Shown piece by piece: positions 8,170 to 15,549 of a DNA stretch of 46,814 nucleotides. Origin of the DNA: Candidatus Uhrbacteria bacterium CG_4_9_14_3_um_filter_50_9 (GTDB lineage: Bacteria; Patescibacteriota; Patescibacteriia; UBA9934; GWF2-40-263); the NCBI GenBank assembly GCA_002791295.1, contig PFWU01000049.1:231-47044 (forward strand), read 5' to 3'. Made by a program: the position numbers and the translations under genes. The stretch's first letter is position 1, and the number at the start of each line of letters is the position of its first letter. The notes beneath the pieces were generated by a model. That model was given only the letters and a program-made list of their open reading frames with translations. It ran no database searches and had not been told where the DNA came from.

Positions 8170-8368
8170 AAGCGTTCTGATACATGGAACTACTCGGGTG
8201 AGCAGACTCCGCTGGTCCTTATCTGTCTTGATTTAGATAAAAAGATTACAAGAATCGGATCTGCTTTAAAGAAATAGCGCACCCACGGTTAGCGGAGAGC
8301 CTCACGTAAGTGAGCTATCTCTTCGCTAGCGCGAGTGCGCGAGTTTGGTCGTTAGGACGTGGGAGGCT
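8170..8368. other. Non-coding inner flank of the island; candidate 3' end of the small-ORF transcript
   Basis: No convincing gene is seen. Positions 8290-8328 form a branched hairpin (TAGCG/CGCTA, AGAG/CTCT and CTCAC/GTGAG around loop GTAA). It may be closed further by CCCACG (8282-8287) with CGTGGG (8358-8363). Read on the minus strand it is followed by TATTTCTTT, so it may terminate the transcript of the two small ORFs. The rest (8170-8270) is unassigned. Confidence 0.4.
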
Positions 8369-8590
8369 TTAGAAGGAGACCTCACCATCAACCGTAACGA
8401 ACTCGACCTCGACCTCAGGCGTGCCGTAGAAGCCATCGAACTGGTCCCGAGGGATGTCGTCCTCCTGTAGTTGGATGTTCTCGATGTCGATCTCCTCGCC
8501 GTACTTCACGACATCGAACCGCAGGTAGTATCCCGTCTGGTTCAGGCCCCGGACGAAGAGCTTCATCATGACCGCGTGCTTCTTGGACAT
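8369..8590 (-). CDS. Small protein of unknown function in the tRNA-Val island
   Basis: A 73-residue ORF starting at the ATG at 8590, chosen because GGAGG lies 7 nt upstream; a start at 8620 has no such site. The product begins M-S-K-K-H and continues with G-Y-Y-L-R-F-D-V and an acidic second half ending V-E-V-E-F-V-T-V-D-G-E-V-S-F. It has no signal peptide or membrane segment and I do not recognise a family. Codon use is GC-rich, as in its neighbour at 8664-8915, with which it probably shares a transcript from the promoter at 9022-9050. The good ribosome site supports a real gene. Confidence 0.6.
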   Translation of the reverse strand: MSKKHAVMMKLFVRGLNQTGYYLRFDVVKYGEEIDIENIQLQEDDIPRDQFDGFYGTPEVEVEFVTVDGEVSF

Positions 8591-8663
8591 CTGTCCTCCG
8601 TTGTTGGTTGTCTCAACCACTTACGGAGTTTGTCCGGTCGGAGAGGGCTCGCCGACCGCGGGG

Positions 8664-8915
8664 TCAGCGTTCTGTGCTGGCGGAGATCTCCTTCTGACTC
8701 AGTCGCCACATGAGAATTGCGACACGCGCGATCATGTACGTCGTGTATCCGCCGACCGCAGTGATGCCCAGCACCATGAACACGAAACCGAAGATCGGCA
8801 GCCCTCTGTTGCTGGGCTCGGAGATGAAGTTCGAGACCAACATCAACGTGCCAGCACCCAACAGGGCAGCCATGACACTGAAGATGAACGAGCAGAGCTT
8901 GTACAAGATGGCCAT
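8664..8915 (-). CDS. Small two-helix membrane protein in the tRNA-Val island
   Basis: An 83-residue ORF with ATG at 8915 preceded by AAGGAGG. Two hydrophobic segments (residues of about 5-30 and 40-65) flank a short loop E-P-S-N-R-G-L-P; the tail is polar. It is the first gene after the promoter at 9022-9050, followed after 73 bp by the 73-residue ORF. I do not recognise a family. GC-rich codon use and the flanking 44-bp direct repeats point to acquired DNA. Confidence 0.65.
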   Translation of the reverse strand: MAILYKLCSFIFSVMAALLGAGTLMLVSNFISEPSNRGLPIFGFVFMVLGITAVGGYTTYMIARVAILMWRLSQKEISASTER

Positions 8916-9021
8916 GCAGCCTCCTTGTTTCTCGTGTAGGTGGATCCAACACGGATCTTCATCGTTTTACATGGCAGCACGACAGAGATCTGGGTTGAAG
9001 TTAGCAAATCTCGAACGACAA

Positions 9022-9050
9022 AATATACGATAAATTGACGATTTTGTCAA
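9022..9050 (-). promoter_or_regulatory. Promoter of the tRNA-Val island genes
   Basis: On the minus strand TTGACA (9045-9050), 17-bp spacer, TATATT (9022-9027): a near-consensus sigma-70 promoter. The leader to the ATG at 8915 is about 100 nt and holds a small hairpin GATCC-GTGTT-GGATC (8940-8954). The -35 context is ATTGACAAAATC. Confidence 0.75.
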
Positions 9051-9058
9051 TCTATAAC

Positions 9059-9101
9059 GGGATTCAAACCCTCTTCCGTTTGAATCCCTCAGCCCCCACC
9101 A
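9059..9101 (+). other. tRNA 3'-end-like fragment with an 11-bp hairpin
   Basis: Plus-strand 9078-9101 runs GTTTGAATCCC, CTCAG, CCCCC and ACCA, resembling a T-loop half, 3' acceptor strand, discriminator and CCA. No matching 5' half (GGGGGCT) is present upstream. Positions 9059-9069 and 9078-9088 are a perfect 11-bp inverted repeat. The fragment is also an imperfect inverted copy of the 3' part of tRNA-Val (9141-9168), placed symmetrically around the terminator. Confidence 0.4.
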
Positions 9102-9104
9102 TAC

Positions 9105-9148
9105 AAATGAAAAACGCGTGACCGGAGTCACACGTTTTTCATGGTGGG
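9105..9148. repeat. 44-bp direct repeat, copy 2 (right border of island)
   Basis: Identical to 8126-8169. This copy contains the tRNA-Val terminator and its last seven bases are the CCCACCA end of tRNA-Val, so this is the native location and copy 1 is the duplicate. Confidence 0.9.
9110..9139 (-). terminator. tRNA-Val terminator
   Basis: Hairpin with arms AAAAACGCGTGA and TCACACGTTTTT (one mismatch) around a 6-nt loop, immediately after the CCA end on the minus strand. Confidence 0.75.
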
Positions 9149-9218
9149 CGTTGAGGGATTCGAACCCCCGGCCTACTCGGTGTAAACGAGTCGCTCTAAC
9201 CAACTGAGCTAAACGCCC
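9142..9218 (-). tRNA. tRNA-Val, anticodon UAC
   Basis: A 77-nt cloverleaf: acceptor GGGCGTT/AACGCCC, D-arm GCTCAGTTGGTTAGAGC, and anticodon stem ACTCG/CGAGT with loop TTTACAC (anticodon TAC). The T-arm is GGGGGTTCGAATCCCTC and CCA is encoded (9142-9144). It is preceded without any gap by the structured element 9219-9345. Confidence 0.97.
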
Positions 9219-9345
9219 AAGTTTGCTCCCAAATGAGCGACCTTGCCGCTTGTGGGGCCCTGCCAGCTCCTCGCCGTACCTTCTTGGTACGGTTCGGGCG
9301 CTGGCTTCCCACGACGGCAATCTCATCTCATTTGGAAGCAAACTT
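9219..9345 (-). ncRNA. 127-nt structured RNA element, copy 1, joined to tRNA-Val
   Basis: The whole segment folds on itself. Outer helix AAGTTTGCT/AGCAAACTT (9219-9227 with 9337-9345) is followed by CCAAATGAG/CTCATTTGG (9229-9237 with 9327-9335). Next come an internal loop and helices 9243-9247/9316-9320, 9252-9256/9308-9312, 9263-9267/9300-9304 and 9274-9280/9286-9292. It starts at the base next to the tRNA 5' end, so RNase P would release it. Read on the minus strand it matches 39002-39130, including internal-loop strands ATGAGA and GGTCG. It is not recognisably SRP, 6S, tmRNA or RNase P RNA. Confidence 0.6.
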
Positions 9346-9376
9346 CACCTGGCTTCGACTATATCTAACGTTCAGC

Positions 9377-9405
9377 ATGCTAGACCATTCCTACTTTAAG
9401 ATCAA
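9377..9405 (-). promoter_or_regulatory. Promoter for the structured RNA and tRNA-Val
   Basis: On the minus strand TTGATC (9400-9405), 17-bp spacer, TAGCAT (9377-9382). The expected start is about 25 nt before the structured element. It overlaps the plus-strand promoter of the DUF4153 gene. Confidence 0.45.
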
Positions 9406-9416
9406 GTCTGTATACT
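9388..9416 (+). promoter_or_regulatory. Promoter of the DUF4153 gene
   Basis: TTCCTA (9388-9393), 17-bp spacer, TATACT (9411-9416); the ATG follows 19 bp after the -10, giving a leader of about 13 nt. Confidence 0.5.
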
Positions 9417-9435
9417 TAAAATAATCAAAAACAAT

Positions 9436-11271
9436 ATGAAATTGAAACAATTATCACTTCAGCATATTACTGTTAGAATTTTCCAGATTGTGAAACGGTT
9501 TCCGCTCGCCATGCTTGTGTGCGTGATCGGGACCATTACTGGGATTGTTGCGATCCACGCTGATGAGCCAGGAATTCTCCCAAACATTCTTTTAACACTG
9601 TCTTTGGCTGCGCCGATTTTTGTTTCCACGGTTCTGATACTTGGGGCAAAGAAGTTGAGTGTTCCACAGCAGTGGGTGATGAATACTGCGTTCCTTGTCC
9701 TGCTCGGTGTGTATTACGTTCTGCTCCCTGATCCATCAGAGGCCGACACGATGCTCTACATGCGTCACATCATGTGGGCTTTGGGTTTTGTGCTCTTGGT
9801 CACGTTTATCCCTTTTGTGAGCAAGAAAGGAAAGGAATCTATCCTTGCCTTCTGGCAATACAATCGAGCTCTTTTATTTGCACTTGTGCTCACGTGGATC
9901 TGGGTCGGTGCGCTCCAGGCAGGTATTTCGATTGCACTTATGTCGATCGATTTTCTTTTTGAACTCAATATTGACGGGGAACGGTACGCAGAACTTTGGG
10001 TGGTACTTGTTGGAACCTTTGCCCCACTCTTTTTCTTGAATCGTCTTCCAAAGAAACCTCAGCAACACGACACAGCACTTGCGTATCCAAAAGAAGTGCG
10101 GTTGTTCTCTCAGTTTGTTCTTGTGCCACTTGTCAGTGTCTACTTCTTGATTTTGTACGCCTACACGATTCGTATTTTGATGTTATCAGAATGGCCTGAG
10201 GGGCAGCTGGCTTACATGATTCTCGGGTTTTCATTCCTCGGTGTGCTGACGTACTTGGCGCTTTACCCATTAAGGTCAACGGTGAACTGGATCAAGATTG
10301 CTGGGACGGTGCTCTTCGCTGCCATGATCCCTCAGGTAGGCATGTTATTTTGGGCCTTGTGGTTCCGCATTTCTCAATATGGAATAACAGAGAATCGCTA
10401 CTTCGTCTTTATCTTCGGCTGCTGGCTCGTTGCCATGAGTGTCTATTTTCTTGTGAGCAAGTGGAAAGATATTCGGATCATCCCAGTTACCATTTTTCTT
10501 ATCGCATTCCTTACTTCATTTGGCCCATGGGGGGCATTCAGTGTGTCAGAACGTAGTCAGATCCATCGATTAGAAGGGCTCTTGGTGGAGAATGGGATCT
10601 TAGTTGATGGGACGATTCAGAAACTCTCCACGCCTCAGGTGACTGGAGATTCTGAACAGATATCTAAGGAAGATCAAAAGGAAATCAATGCCACTGTTCG
10701 TTATCTCTATCAAGTACATGGTTTGGATGGGATTCAGGCATGGTTCAGTGAGGACTTAGATCAAATAGATGGAGATAAACGAGGTTATCAGGGGGTTCCT
10801 AGGGTCGTTGTAGAGGAGTTGATGGGGATTCAATACCTTGATCCGTGGGAATCCTCCCGCTATGAACAGGTGCTTGTTGAAGAAGGTGACACGTTTTTTC
10901 TTCTTTCAGACGACAGAGGGGGAGCGTTTGATGTCTCAGGCTATGATGTGTTTGTCGAATCTTACACCTGGCAGGTATTTATGATTGATGAGGTTGAATA
11001 CAGGGCCGCTGTTTCTGAGGATGGAATGGGCTTTGAAATTTTTCGCGAAGAGACGCTCTTGATCAATCATTCGCTTCAGGAATTTATGGGTTCATTGGAA
11101 GGTGTTGAATACACGCGGTCTGTTTCTCCTTCAGAGATGTCTGTGATGTTTGAAAATGATCTTGTGCGTGGCCTGCTTTACATTGAACATCTGAGAGGTG
11201 AGCGTGACGAAGAGGGGAACTATGTCATCGAAGAGATGACCGGACGTCTGCTCATCTCCTTTGTTGAATAG
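9436..11271 (+). CDS. DUF4153 multi-pass membrane protein
   Basis: A 611-residue protein with about ten hydrophobic segments in residues 15-375, then a soluble, acidic C-terminal half. The transition G-P-W-G-A-F-S-V-S-E-R-S-Q followed by R-L-E-G-L-L is the typical end of the DUF4153 membrane domain. The C-terminal region (residues of about 390-611) is rich in D/E and aromatic residues and probably folds outside or inside the membrane as a separate domain. Function of DUF4153 is unknown. The start at 9436 has a short leader and no clear ribosome site. Backbone composition. The gene ends 21 bp before the next small membrane gene. Confidence 0.75.
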   Translation: MKLKQLSLQHITVRIFQIVKRFPLAMLVCVIGTITGIVAIHADEPGILPNILLTLSLAAPIFVSTVLILGAKKLSVPQQWVMNTAFLVLLGVYYVLLPDPSEADTMLYMRHIMWALGFVLLVTFIPFVSKKGKESILAFWQYNRALLFALVLTWIWVGALQAGISIALMSIDFLFELNIDGERYAELWVVLVGTFAPLFFLNRLPKKPQQHDTALAYPKEVRLFSQFVLVPLVSVYFLILYAYTIRILMLSEWPEGQLAYMILGFSFLGVLTYLALYPLRSTVNWIKIAGTVLFAAMIPQVGMLFWALWFRISQYGITENRYFVFIFGCWLVAMSVYFLVSKWKDIRIIPVTIFLIAFLTSFGPWGAFSVSERSQIHRLEGLLVENGILVDGTIQKLSTPQVTGDSEQISKEDQKEINATVRYLYQVHGLDGIQAWFSEDLDQIDGDKRGYQGVPRVVVEELMGIQYLDPWESSRYEQVLVEEGDTFFLLSDDRGGAFDVSGYDVFVESYTWQVFMIDEVEYRAAVSEDGMGFEIFREETLLINHSLQEFMGSLEGVEYTRSVSPSEMSVMFENDLVRGLLYIEHLRGERDEEGNYVIEEMTGRLLISFVE

Positions 11272-11278
11272 TGCATGT

Positions 11279-11284
11279 TATACT
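11279..11284 (+). promoter_or_regulatory. -10 element directly before a small membrane protein gene
   Basis: TATACT lies only 8 bp before the ATG at 11293, implying a leader of about 2 nt. No good -35 is seen 16-18 bp upstream. Confidence 0.35.
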
Positions 11285-11292
11285 AAAGACCT

Positions 11293-11550
11293 ATGTCACC
11301 ATTTTTTCGCATACCCCTCGGACTCATTGTGATGGTTATTGGATTTTACATGGTCGCAAAGACAGGGAAGTTTATCGAATGGTTTGGTTCTATCCCGTTT
11401 GCAGAAGACAAGTTTGGACAGGGAGGCTCCTACTTCTTCTATAAACTTCTTGGAACCTTGATTGTCTTTATTGGAATCTTTATTGCAACCAATATCATCA
11501 GTGACATTCTTGGGGATCTGGCGTGCATCTTAACAAGTTGCAATCGATAA
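11293..11550 (+). CDS. Small two-helix membrane protein
   Basis: An 85-residue protein with hydrophobic segments at residues of about 7-23 and 50-73, separated by a polar loop G-K-F-I-E-W-F-G. The C-terminal tail contains two cysteines. Such proteins of unknown role are common in Patescibacteria. Its stop at 11548-11550 is 2 bp before the preferred ATG of the methyltransferase, so the two genes are likely translated together. I do not recognise a characterised family. Confidence 0.7.
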   Translation: MSPFFRIPLGLIVMVIGFYMVAKTGKFIEWFGSIPFAEDKFGQGGSYFFYKLLGTLIVFIGIFIATNIISDILGDLACILTSCNR

Positions 11551-11552
11551 GT

Positions 11553-12107
11553 ATGGTTATGGCGACCGGTCGCGCATTACTTGATCCGTATCAGGCACTC
11601 AGGCGTGCGGGGCTCAAGACAGATATGTGGTATGCGGATCTTGGGGCGGGAACCCTTGGGCACTTTGTGTTTCCTGCTGCACAAATCGTTGGTCCTGAGG
11701 GGCGAGTGTATGGCGTTGATATTCTCAAGGGAACCATCGAGTCCATGCAGAGTAAGGCACAGCTTCTTTCTCTGCCGAATGTGATACCTCTTTGGGGCGA
11801 CATGGAGCGTGCGGACGGTATTCGAATTGAATCTGAACGTATGGACTTAGTGAGTCTGGTTGGTGTCGCCGAACTCGTGAAAGGTTCTCCTCAAGTGTTG
11901 CGTCACGCCTCTCGGCTCCTCAAGCTCCACGGACGGCTTCTCATTATTGACTGGGGTCCGGGGATGGGTTCCATTGTGGTGAAGGATGAAGATCGTATTG
12001 CGTCAGAAGGTGTCATCCAAGAAGTGCTTAAGCATCCGTTTCGACTCGTCGAGGAATTCAAGGCAGGTCCACAGCATTGGGGTCTCATTTTCGAGAGGAC
12101 GGCTTGA
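11553..12107 (+). CDS. Class I SAM-dependent methyltransferase
   Basis: The ATG at 11553 is preferred over 11523, which would overlap the upstream gene by 28 bp. The 184-residue product has motif I D-L-G-A-G-T-L-G-H near residue 27. An acidic residue ends the second strand in Y-G-V-D-I, and R-L-L-I-I-D-W near 132 is a post-I strand, the usual Rossmann methyltransferase order. The H-F-V-F-P-A-A and A-S-R-L-L-K-L-H-G-R segments recall the UbiE/Coq5-like and protein methyltransferase 'class 11' group. Substrate is unknown. It lies between small membrane protein genes. Confidence 0.8.
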   Translation: MVMATGRALLDPYQALRRAGLKTDMWYADLGAGTLGHFVFPAAQIVGPEGRVYGVDILKGTIESMQSKAQLLSLPNVIPLWGDMERADGIRIESERMDLVSLVGVAELVKGSPQVLRHASRLLKLHGRLLIIDWGPGMGSIVVKDEDRIASEGVIQEVLKHPFRLVEEFKAGPQHWGLIFERTA

Positions 12108-12122
12108 CGTTACGAGTGACGA

Positions 12123-12151
12123 TTGGATATCCTTTTTGCGCTAAGTGTAAT
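12123..12151 (+). promoter_or_regulatory. Promoter of the K-rich membrane protein gene
   Basis: TTGGAT (12123-12128), 17-bp spacer, TGTAAT (12146-12151); ATG at 12169, so a leader of about 11 nt. Confidence 0.45.
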
Positions 12152-12168
12152 GTTTTCAACTAAACGGT

Positions 12169-12600
12169 ATGAATTTTCTGATTCTATTGAATCCAAATTA
12201 CTGGTTCACCATCGAGGCACCTCTTGTGACGGGCCTGATGGGGAATGTCCTCTTTGGTGTTTTTGCCCTCTGTTTCCTTTTGGGGATTGTGACTCGTGTG
12301 GTCGCTTCTAATCGGACAAAGGATCTCTATGTTCAAAAGCTAGGGCAGCGTGCGGGGACATTGTTTGTGACCATGGGACTTCTCGGAGTGGTCTTATTCT
12401 TCTTTAGCTATGAACGCATTCAGTTTTTTGGTGGACGGTTTTGGTATCCGCTCTGGCTTGTCGGATTGATTGTGTGGCTGCTCGTGCTTGTCCGGTACGC
12501 AAGACGTGATATTCCAGCGATGCGAGAACGGGATATGAATCGGAAGTCCGTCTCAAAGTATCTTCCAGCAAAAAAGAAAAAGAGAAAGAAAAAGCGTTGA
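12169..12600 (+). CDS. Membrane protein with lysine-rich tail
   Basis: A 143-residue protein with three hydrophobic segments (residues of about 17-42, 64-82 and 92-108). It ends in a strongly basic tail (K-K-K-K-R-K-K-K-R) that should face the cytoplasm and may touch nucleic acid or ribosomes. I do not recognise a named family. The stop is separated by only 1 bp from the ATG of yraN, indicating translational coupling. Confidence 0.7.
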   Translation: MNFLILLNPNYWFTIEAPLVTGLMGNVLFGVFALCFLLGIVTRVVASNRTKDLYVQKLGQRAGTLFVTMGLLGVVLFFFSYERIQFFGGRFWYPLWLVGLIVWLLVLVRYARRDIPAMRERDMNRKSVSKYLPAKKKKRKKKR

Positions 12601-12601
12601 T

Positions 12602-12973
12602 ATGGATGTCAGGAGGCGGTTTGGAAACGCAGGGGAATCGTTAGCGGCTGAGTATCTGAAGTCAGAGGGATATGTGATTGTTGCGAAGCAGCGTCGGACA
12701 CGGTTTGGTGAAATAGACCTCGTGTGCCTTGATGGGGCCGAGGTCGTTTTTGTTGAGGTGAAGAGTCGTCGGACAAAGACGTTTGGATCCCCGGAAGAAA
12801 GTGTGACGAGAGAGAAGATTCAACGGATGGCGAGATCTGCTGAATGGATTTTGAGAGAGGAATGTTGGCTCGAGCGTCCCTGGCGTTTAGATGTTGTTGC
12901 GATTGAATATGATGTGGATCCGCCTAAGATTACACACATCCACGAGATTGACATGCCGAGTGACACATGGTAG
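12602..12973 (+). CDS. yraN: YraN/UPF0102 family endonuclease-like protein
   Basis: A 123-residue protein with the family hallmarks: G-N-A-G-E-S-L-A-A-E-Y-L near the N-terminus, then R-F-G-E-I-D-L-V, V-F-V-E-V-K-S-R and a later R-x-D-V-V-A. The E-I-D...E-V-K pattern is the PD-(D/E)XK nuclease core. UPF0102 proteins are widespread and often sit near translation genes; their substrate is not established. The gene is followed by a terminator and then nusA. Confidence 0.92.
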   Translation: MDVRRRFGNAGESLAAEYLKSEGYVIVAKQRRTRFGEIDLVCLDGAEVVFVEVKSRRTKTFGSPEESVTREKIQRMARSAEWILREECWLERPWRLDVVAIEYDVDPPKITHIHEIDMPSDTW

Positions 12974-12987
12974 CGTTGAGCTACTGG

Positions 12988-13016
12988 AACCTGTCGATGA
13001 GACAGGTTTATTTATT
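12988..13016 (+). terminator. Terminator after yraN
   Basis: Stem AACCTGTC (12988-12995), loop GATGA, stem GACAGGTT (13001-13008), then TATTTATT. Confidence 0.75.
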
Positions 13017-13046
13017 AGAAACTACAAATGAAGTTGATCAAAACAT

Positions 13047-14393
13047 ATGTCATCTCTTATTGAACAAGCCATTCGTCAGATCTGTGAAGAGAAAGGATTA
13101 GCCTATGAATCAGTGATTGATGCGATTCAATCCGCACTCGCAGCCGCCTACCGAAAAGATTTCGGTGACAAAAATAGCAACATCGAAGTCGAGTTCGATC
13201 CAGCAACGGGAGTCTCGAAAGTGTTTGATGTCAAAACTGTTGTCGAGGATATGGATCTTGAAGAGCTTGAACGATTGGAAGTGGAACGCAGAGAACGTGG
13301 CGAGGCTCTTGCCACACACATCGAGCAAGCACGCAAGAAAGGGGAGGATCTCCAATCGATTTCAATCGATGAAGACATGGGTCAACGGTTCAATCCAAAA
13401 ACAGATATTATGGTTTCTGAGGCTCAGGTACTCAAGATGGGTGCCAAGATCGATGACATCATTCGCACAGAACTTCCCGAACCAGAAGAGTTTGGTCGCA
13501 TGGCAGCCATGACCGCAAAGCAGGTGATCACTCAGAAGCTTCGTGAAGCTGAACGTGAAATTGTGTTTAATGAGTTCAAGGAGCACGAAGGAGAAATTTT
13601 GAATGGAACCGTGCAGCGCCGTGAGGGACGCATTGTTCTTGTGGATCTTGGTCGTACAACCGGTGTGATGCGCCCAGAGGATCAAAATCCATCTGAGCGT
13701 TATAACCTAGGAGATCGGATCAAGGTCTATGTGCGCCAAGTAGGTCTTACGACAAAAGGACCGGAAATTCTTGTCTCTCGAACGGCAGAAGAAATGGTTT
13801 CAAAACTTTTTGAGTTTGAGATTCCAGAGGTTGCTGATGGACTCGTCGAGTTGAAGGCAATCGCACGTGAGGCCGGGTCTCGATCAAAAGTAGCGGTCGC
13901 AACCGAGGATGATTCCATTGATCCAATTGGAGCCTGTATCGGTCAGCGCGGAACACGTATTCAAACAATTATTGCAGAACTTGGTGGTGAGAAGGTTGAT
14001 ATTGTTGAATGGAGTGATGATCCGGTGGCATTCATTACACACTCGCTTTCACCAGCCAAGGTATTGAGTGTAGATCTCGATAAGGAAGAGAAGGCAGCCT
14101 CTGTGAAGGTGGCAAATGATCAATTGTCGCTTGCGATTGGAAAAGGCGGACAGAATGTGCGTCTCGCTGCTCGATTGACTGGCTGGAAGATCAACATTTC
14201 CGGCAATGAGGAACTGGAAACAAAGGAAGAGGAAAAAAAGGAAGGTGAGGAGGTCGGAGAGGTGGTCATGGAGGCAGCCGTGGAGGAAGGAAGTGAGATC
14301 GGGGAGCACGAGCCGGAAGAGGTAGTAGTTAAGGAAGTCACAGAAGAAGTCGTTGATGCATTAGAGACTCCTAAGGAGGAATCAGCAACATAA
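13047..14393 (+). CDS. nusA: Transcription termination/antitermination factor NusA
   Basis: A 448-residue NusA that binds RNA polymerase and nascent RNA. The N-terminal domain (residues 1 to about 180) begins with I-C-E-E-K-G and contains A-L-A-A-A-Y-R-K. An S1 domain spans about 188-250 (G-T-V-Q-R-R-E-G to V-Y-V-R-Q-V-G). Two KH domains follow, with I-G-x-x-G loops in C-I-G-Q-R-G-T-R and A-I-G-K-G-G-Q-N. The N-terminal domain carries an insertion (residues of about 95-115) relative to E. coli, and the last 55 residues are an acidic E/V-rich tail instead of the AR repeats. It is followed by yidC after 2 bp. Confidence 0.95.
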   Translation: MSSLIEQAIRQICEEKGLAYESVIDAIQSALAAAYRKDFGDKNSNIEVEFDPATGVSKVFDVKTVVEDMDLEELERLEVERRERGEALATHIEQARKKGEDLQSISIDEDMGQRFNPKTDIMVSEAQVLKMGAKIDDIIRTELPEPEEFGRMAAMTAKQVITQKLREAEREIVFNEFKEHEGEILNGTVQRREGRIVLVDLGRTTGVMRPEDQNPSERYNLGDRIKVYVRQVGLTTKGPEILVSRTAEEMVSKLFEFEIPEVADGLVELKAIAREAGSRSKVAVATEDDSIDPIGACIGQRGTRIQTIIAELGGEKVDIVEWSDDPVAFITHSLSPAKVLSVDLDKEEKAASVKVANDQLSLAIGKGGQNVRLAARLTGWKINISGNEELETKEEEKKEGEEVGEVVMEAAVEEGSEIGEHEPEEVVVKEVTEEVVDALETPKEESAT

Positions 14394-14395
14394 CT

Positions 14396-15133
14396 ATGGG
14401 GAATCTTTTTCACACGTTTCTTTACGACCCGATTTTCAACCTGTTGGTATTCTTTTATGGAATTATTCCGGGGGCAGAGATTGGGTTTGCGATTATTGCT
14501 CTTACGATTTTGATCAAGGTCATCCTTTGGCCGTTCATGAGTAAGTCCCTGAAGGCTCAGAAGGCTCTTCAGGAATTGCAACCAAAAATTGAAGAATTGA
14601 AAGCTAAGTACGCAGATGATCGCGAGAAGCTTGCGAAGGAAATGATGGAGTTGTATCAGACAGAAAAGGTCAATCCTCTTTCATCGTGTCTGCCAATCAT
14701 TATTCAGCTCCCCATTTTGATTGCCTTGTATCGGGTCTTGTTGGCTGGGTTTGGTCCGGAGACTCTTTTGAATCTTTATACGTTTGTTCCGAATCCTGGT
14801 TCCATTAATCATATTTTTCTTGGGGTCATTGATTTATCTGTGCCGAGTGTCTACTTGGCTGTTCTCGCTGGATACTTTCAGTTCATGCAAACACGCATGC
14901 TCATACAACGACGTCCACCAAAGCAAGTGCGTGGAAAGAAGGGGGCAATGGATGAGTCCATGCTTGCAAGTATGAACAAGTCCATGATGTATTTTATGCC
15001 GGCGATTACGGTGGTCATCGGATCGTCTCTTCCCGCAGGGTTGACGGTCTACTGGGTCACCGTGAATATCGTATCGATTCTCCAGCAACAGTTTGTTTTC
15101 TCGAAGATTCGGGATGTAAAAAAAGAGGATTAA
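14396..15133 (+). CDS. yidC: YidC/Oxa1 membrane protein insertase
   Basis: A 245-residue insertase of the short type, lacking the large periplasmic domain of Gram-negative YidC. The conserved core is visible: a first helix with G-F-A-I-I-A-L-T-I-L-I-K, where a positively charged residue lies in the groove; the cytoplasmic hairpin (A-L-Q-E-L-Q-P-K-I to E-K-V-N-P); then C-L-P-I-I-I-Q-L-P-I-L and G-L-T-V-Y-W-V-T. It inserts membrane proteins alone or with SecYEG. It begins 2 bp after nusA and ends before a clear terminator. Confidence 0.95.
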   Translation: MGNLFHTFLYDPIFNLLVFFYGIIPGAEIGFAIIALTILIKVILWPFMSKSLKAQKALQELQPKIEELKAKYADDREKLAKEMMELYQTEKVNPLSSCLPIIIQLPILIALYRVLLAGFGPETLLNLYTFVPNPGSINHIFLGVIDLSVPSVYLAVLAGYFQFMQTRMLIQRRPPKQVRGKKGAMDESMLASMNKSMMYFMPAITVVIGSSLPAGLTVYWVTVNIVSILQQQFVFSKIRDVKKED

Positions 15134-15150
15134 TTAGAAGTATAAACAAG

Positions 15151-15184
15151 AACCGCTCTCAGCATTGTCGAAGAGCGGTTTTTG
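15151..15184 (+). terminator. yidC terminator
   Basis: Stem AACCGCTCT (15151-15159) with AGAGCGGTT (15172-15180), then TTT (15181-15183). Confidence 0.85.
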
Positions 15185-15190
15185 AATTTG

Positions 15191-15213
15191 AAAAAGACCC
15201 CGTGCAGGTCTTT
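15191..15213 (-). terminator. Terminator of the 15.2-kb foreign membrane gene
   Basis: On the minus strand AAAGACC (15207-15213), 7-nt loop, GGTCTTT (15193-15199), then TTCAAATTC. It overlaps the TGA stop by one base. The linker to the yidC terminator, TTTTTGAATTTGAAAAA, nearly repeats the one at 7441-7455. Confidence 0.8.
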
Positions 15214-15521
15214 CAGGAAGCGTTCAGGATGAGCCCATAGGCGATGAGGCTCGTGGCGATGGCGAGCGTGGCGAAGCCAGCAAACATGAGTGCCCCCTGG
15301 TTTTTCTCGTAGATCTCCGAGATCTCCTCGCTGTGTTCACGAACCGCGTCTGAGGCTGGAACGTGGGGGAAGCCTTGCGAGACGAAGTAGCGATTGAGCC
15401 AGACGATGCTGTCGGCCGTGCGCTTGTTGATGTTCTTCCAGTGCCTGAGAAGCAGAGCGCCTCCCAGGGCCAGTGCGGCCGGGATGAGCAGCAGGAGTCC
15501 GTATTGCACGTAGATGTTCAT
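15213..15521 (-). CDS. Small foreign-type membrane protein
   Basis: A 102-residue ORF with ATG at 15521, preceded by GGAGG and a near-consensus promoter. It has an N-terminal hydrophobic segment (residues 6-25), a central polar region with an N-R-Y-F-V-S-Q-G-F-P motif and an acidic S-E-E-I-S-E-I-Y-E-K-N helix, and a C-terminal hydrophobic segment (about 78-98). GC-rich composition contrasts with yidC and with the next gene. It is convergent with yidC and stands alone in its transcription unit. I do not recognise the family. Confidence 0.7.
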   Translation of the reverse strand: MNIYVQYGLLLLIPAALALGGALLLRHWKNINKRTADSIVWLNRYFVSQGFPHVPASDAVREHSEEISEIYEKNQGALMFAGFATLAIATSLIAYGLILNAS

Positions 15522-15549
15522 CTATCCTCCAGGCTAGTGCAAGAGAAAG

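Noticed and set aside
8170-8235. A second, decayed tRNA after repeat copy 1 (CCCACCA end present)
   Set aside because: No matching 5' acceptor strand and no convincing T-arm or anticodon arm; only the CCCACCA copied within the 44-bp repeat is present.
9219-9345. SRP, 6S or 5S RNA identity for the structured element
   Set aside because: The GGAAG/AGCAG symmetric loop of SRP, the 6S bubble sequence and 5S conserved bases were not found.
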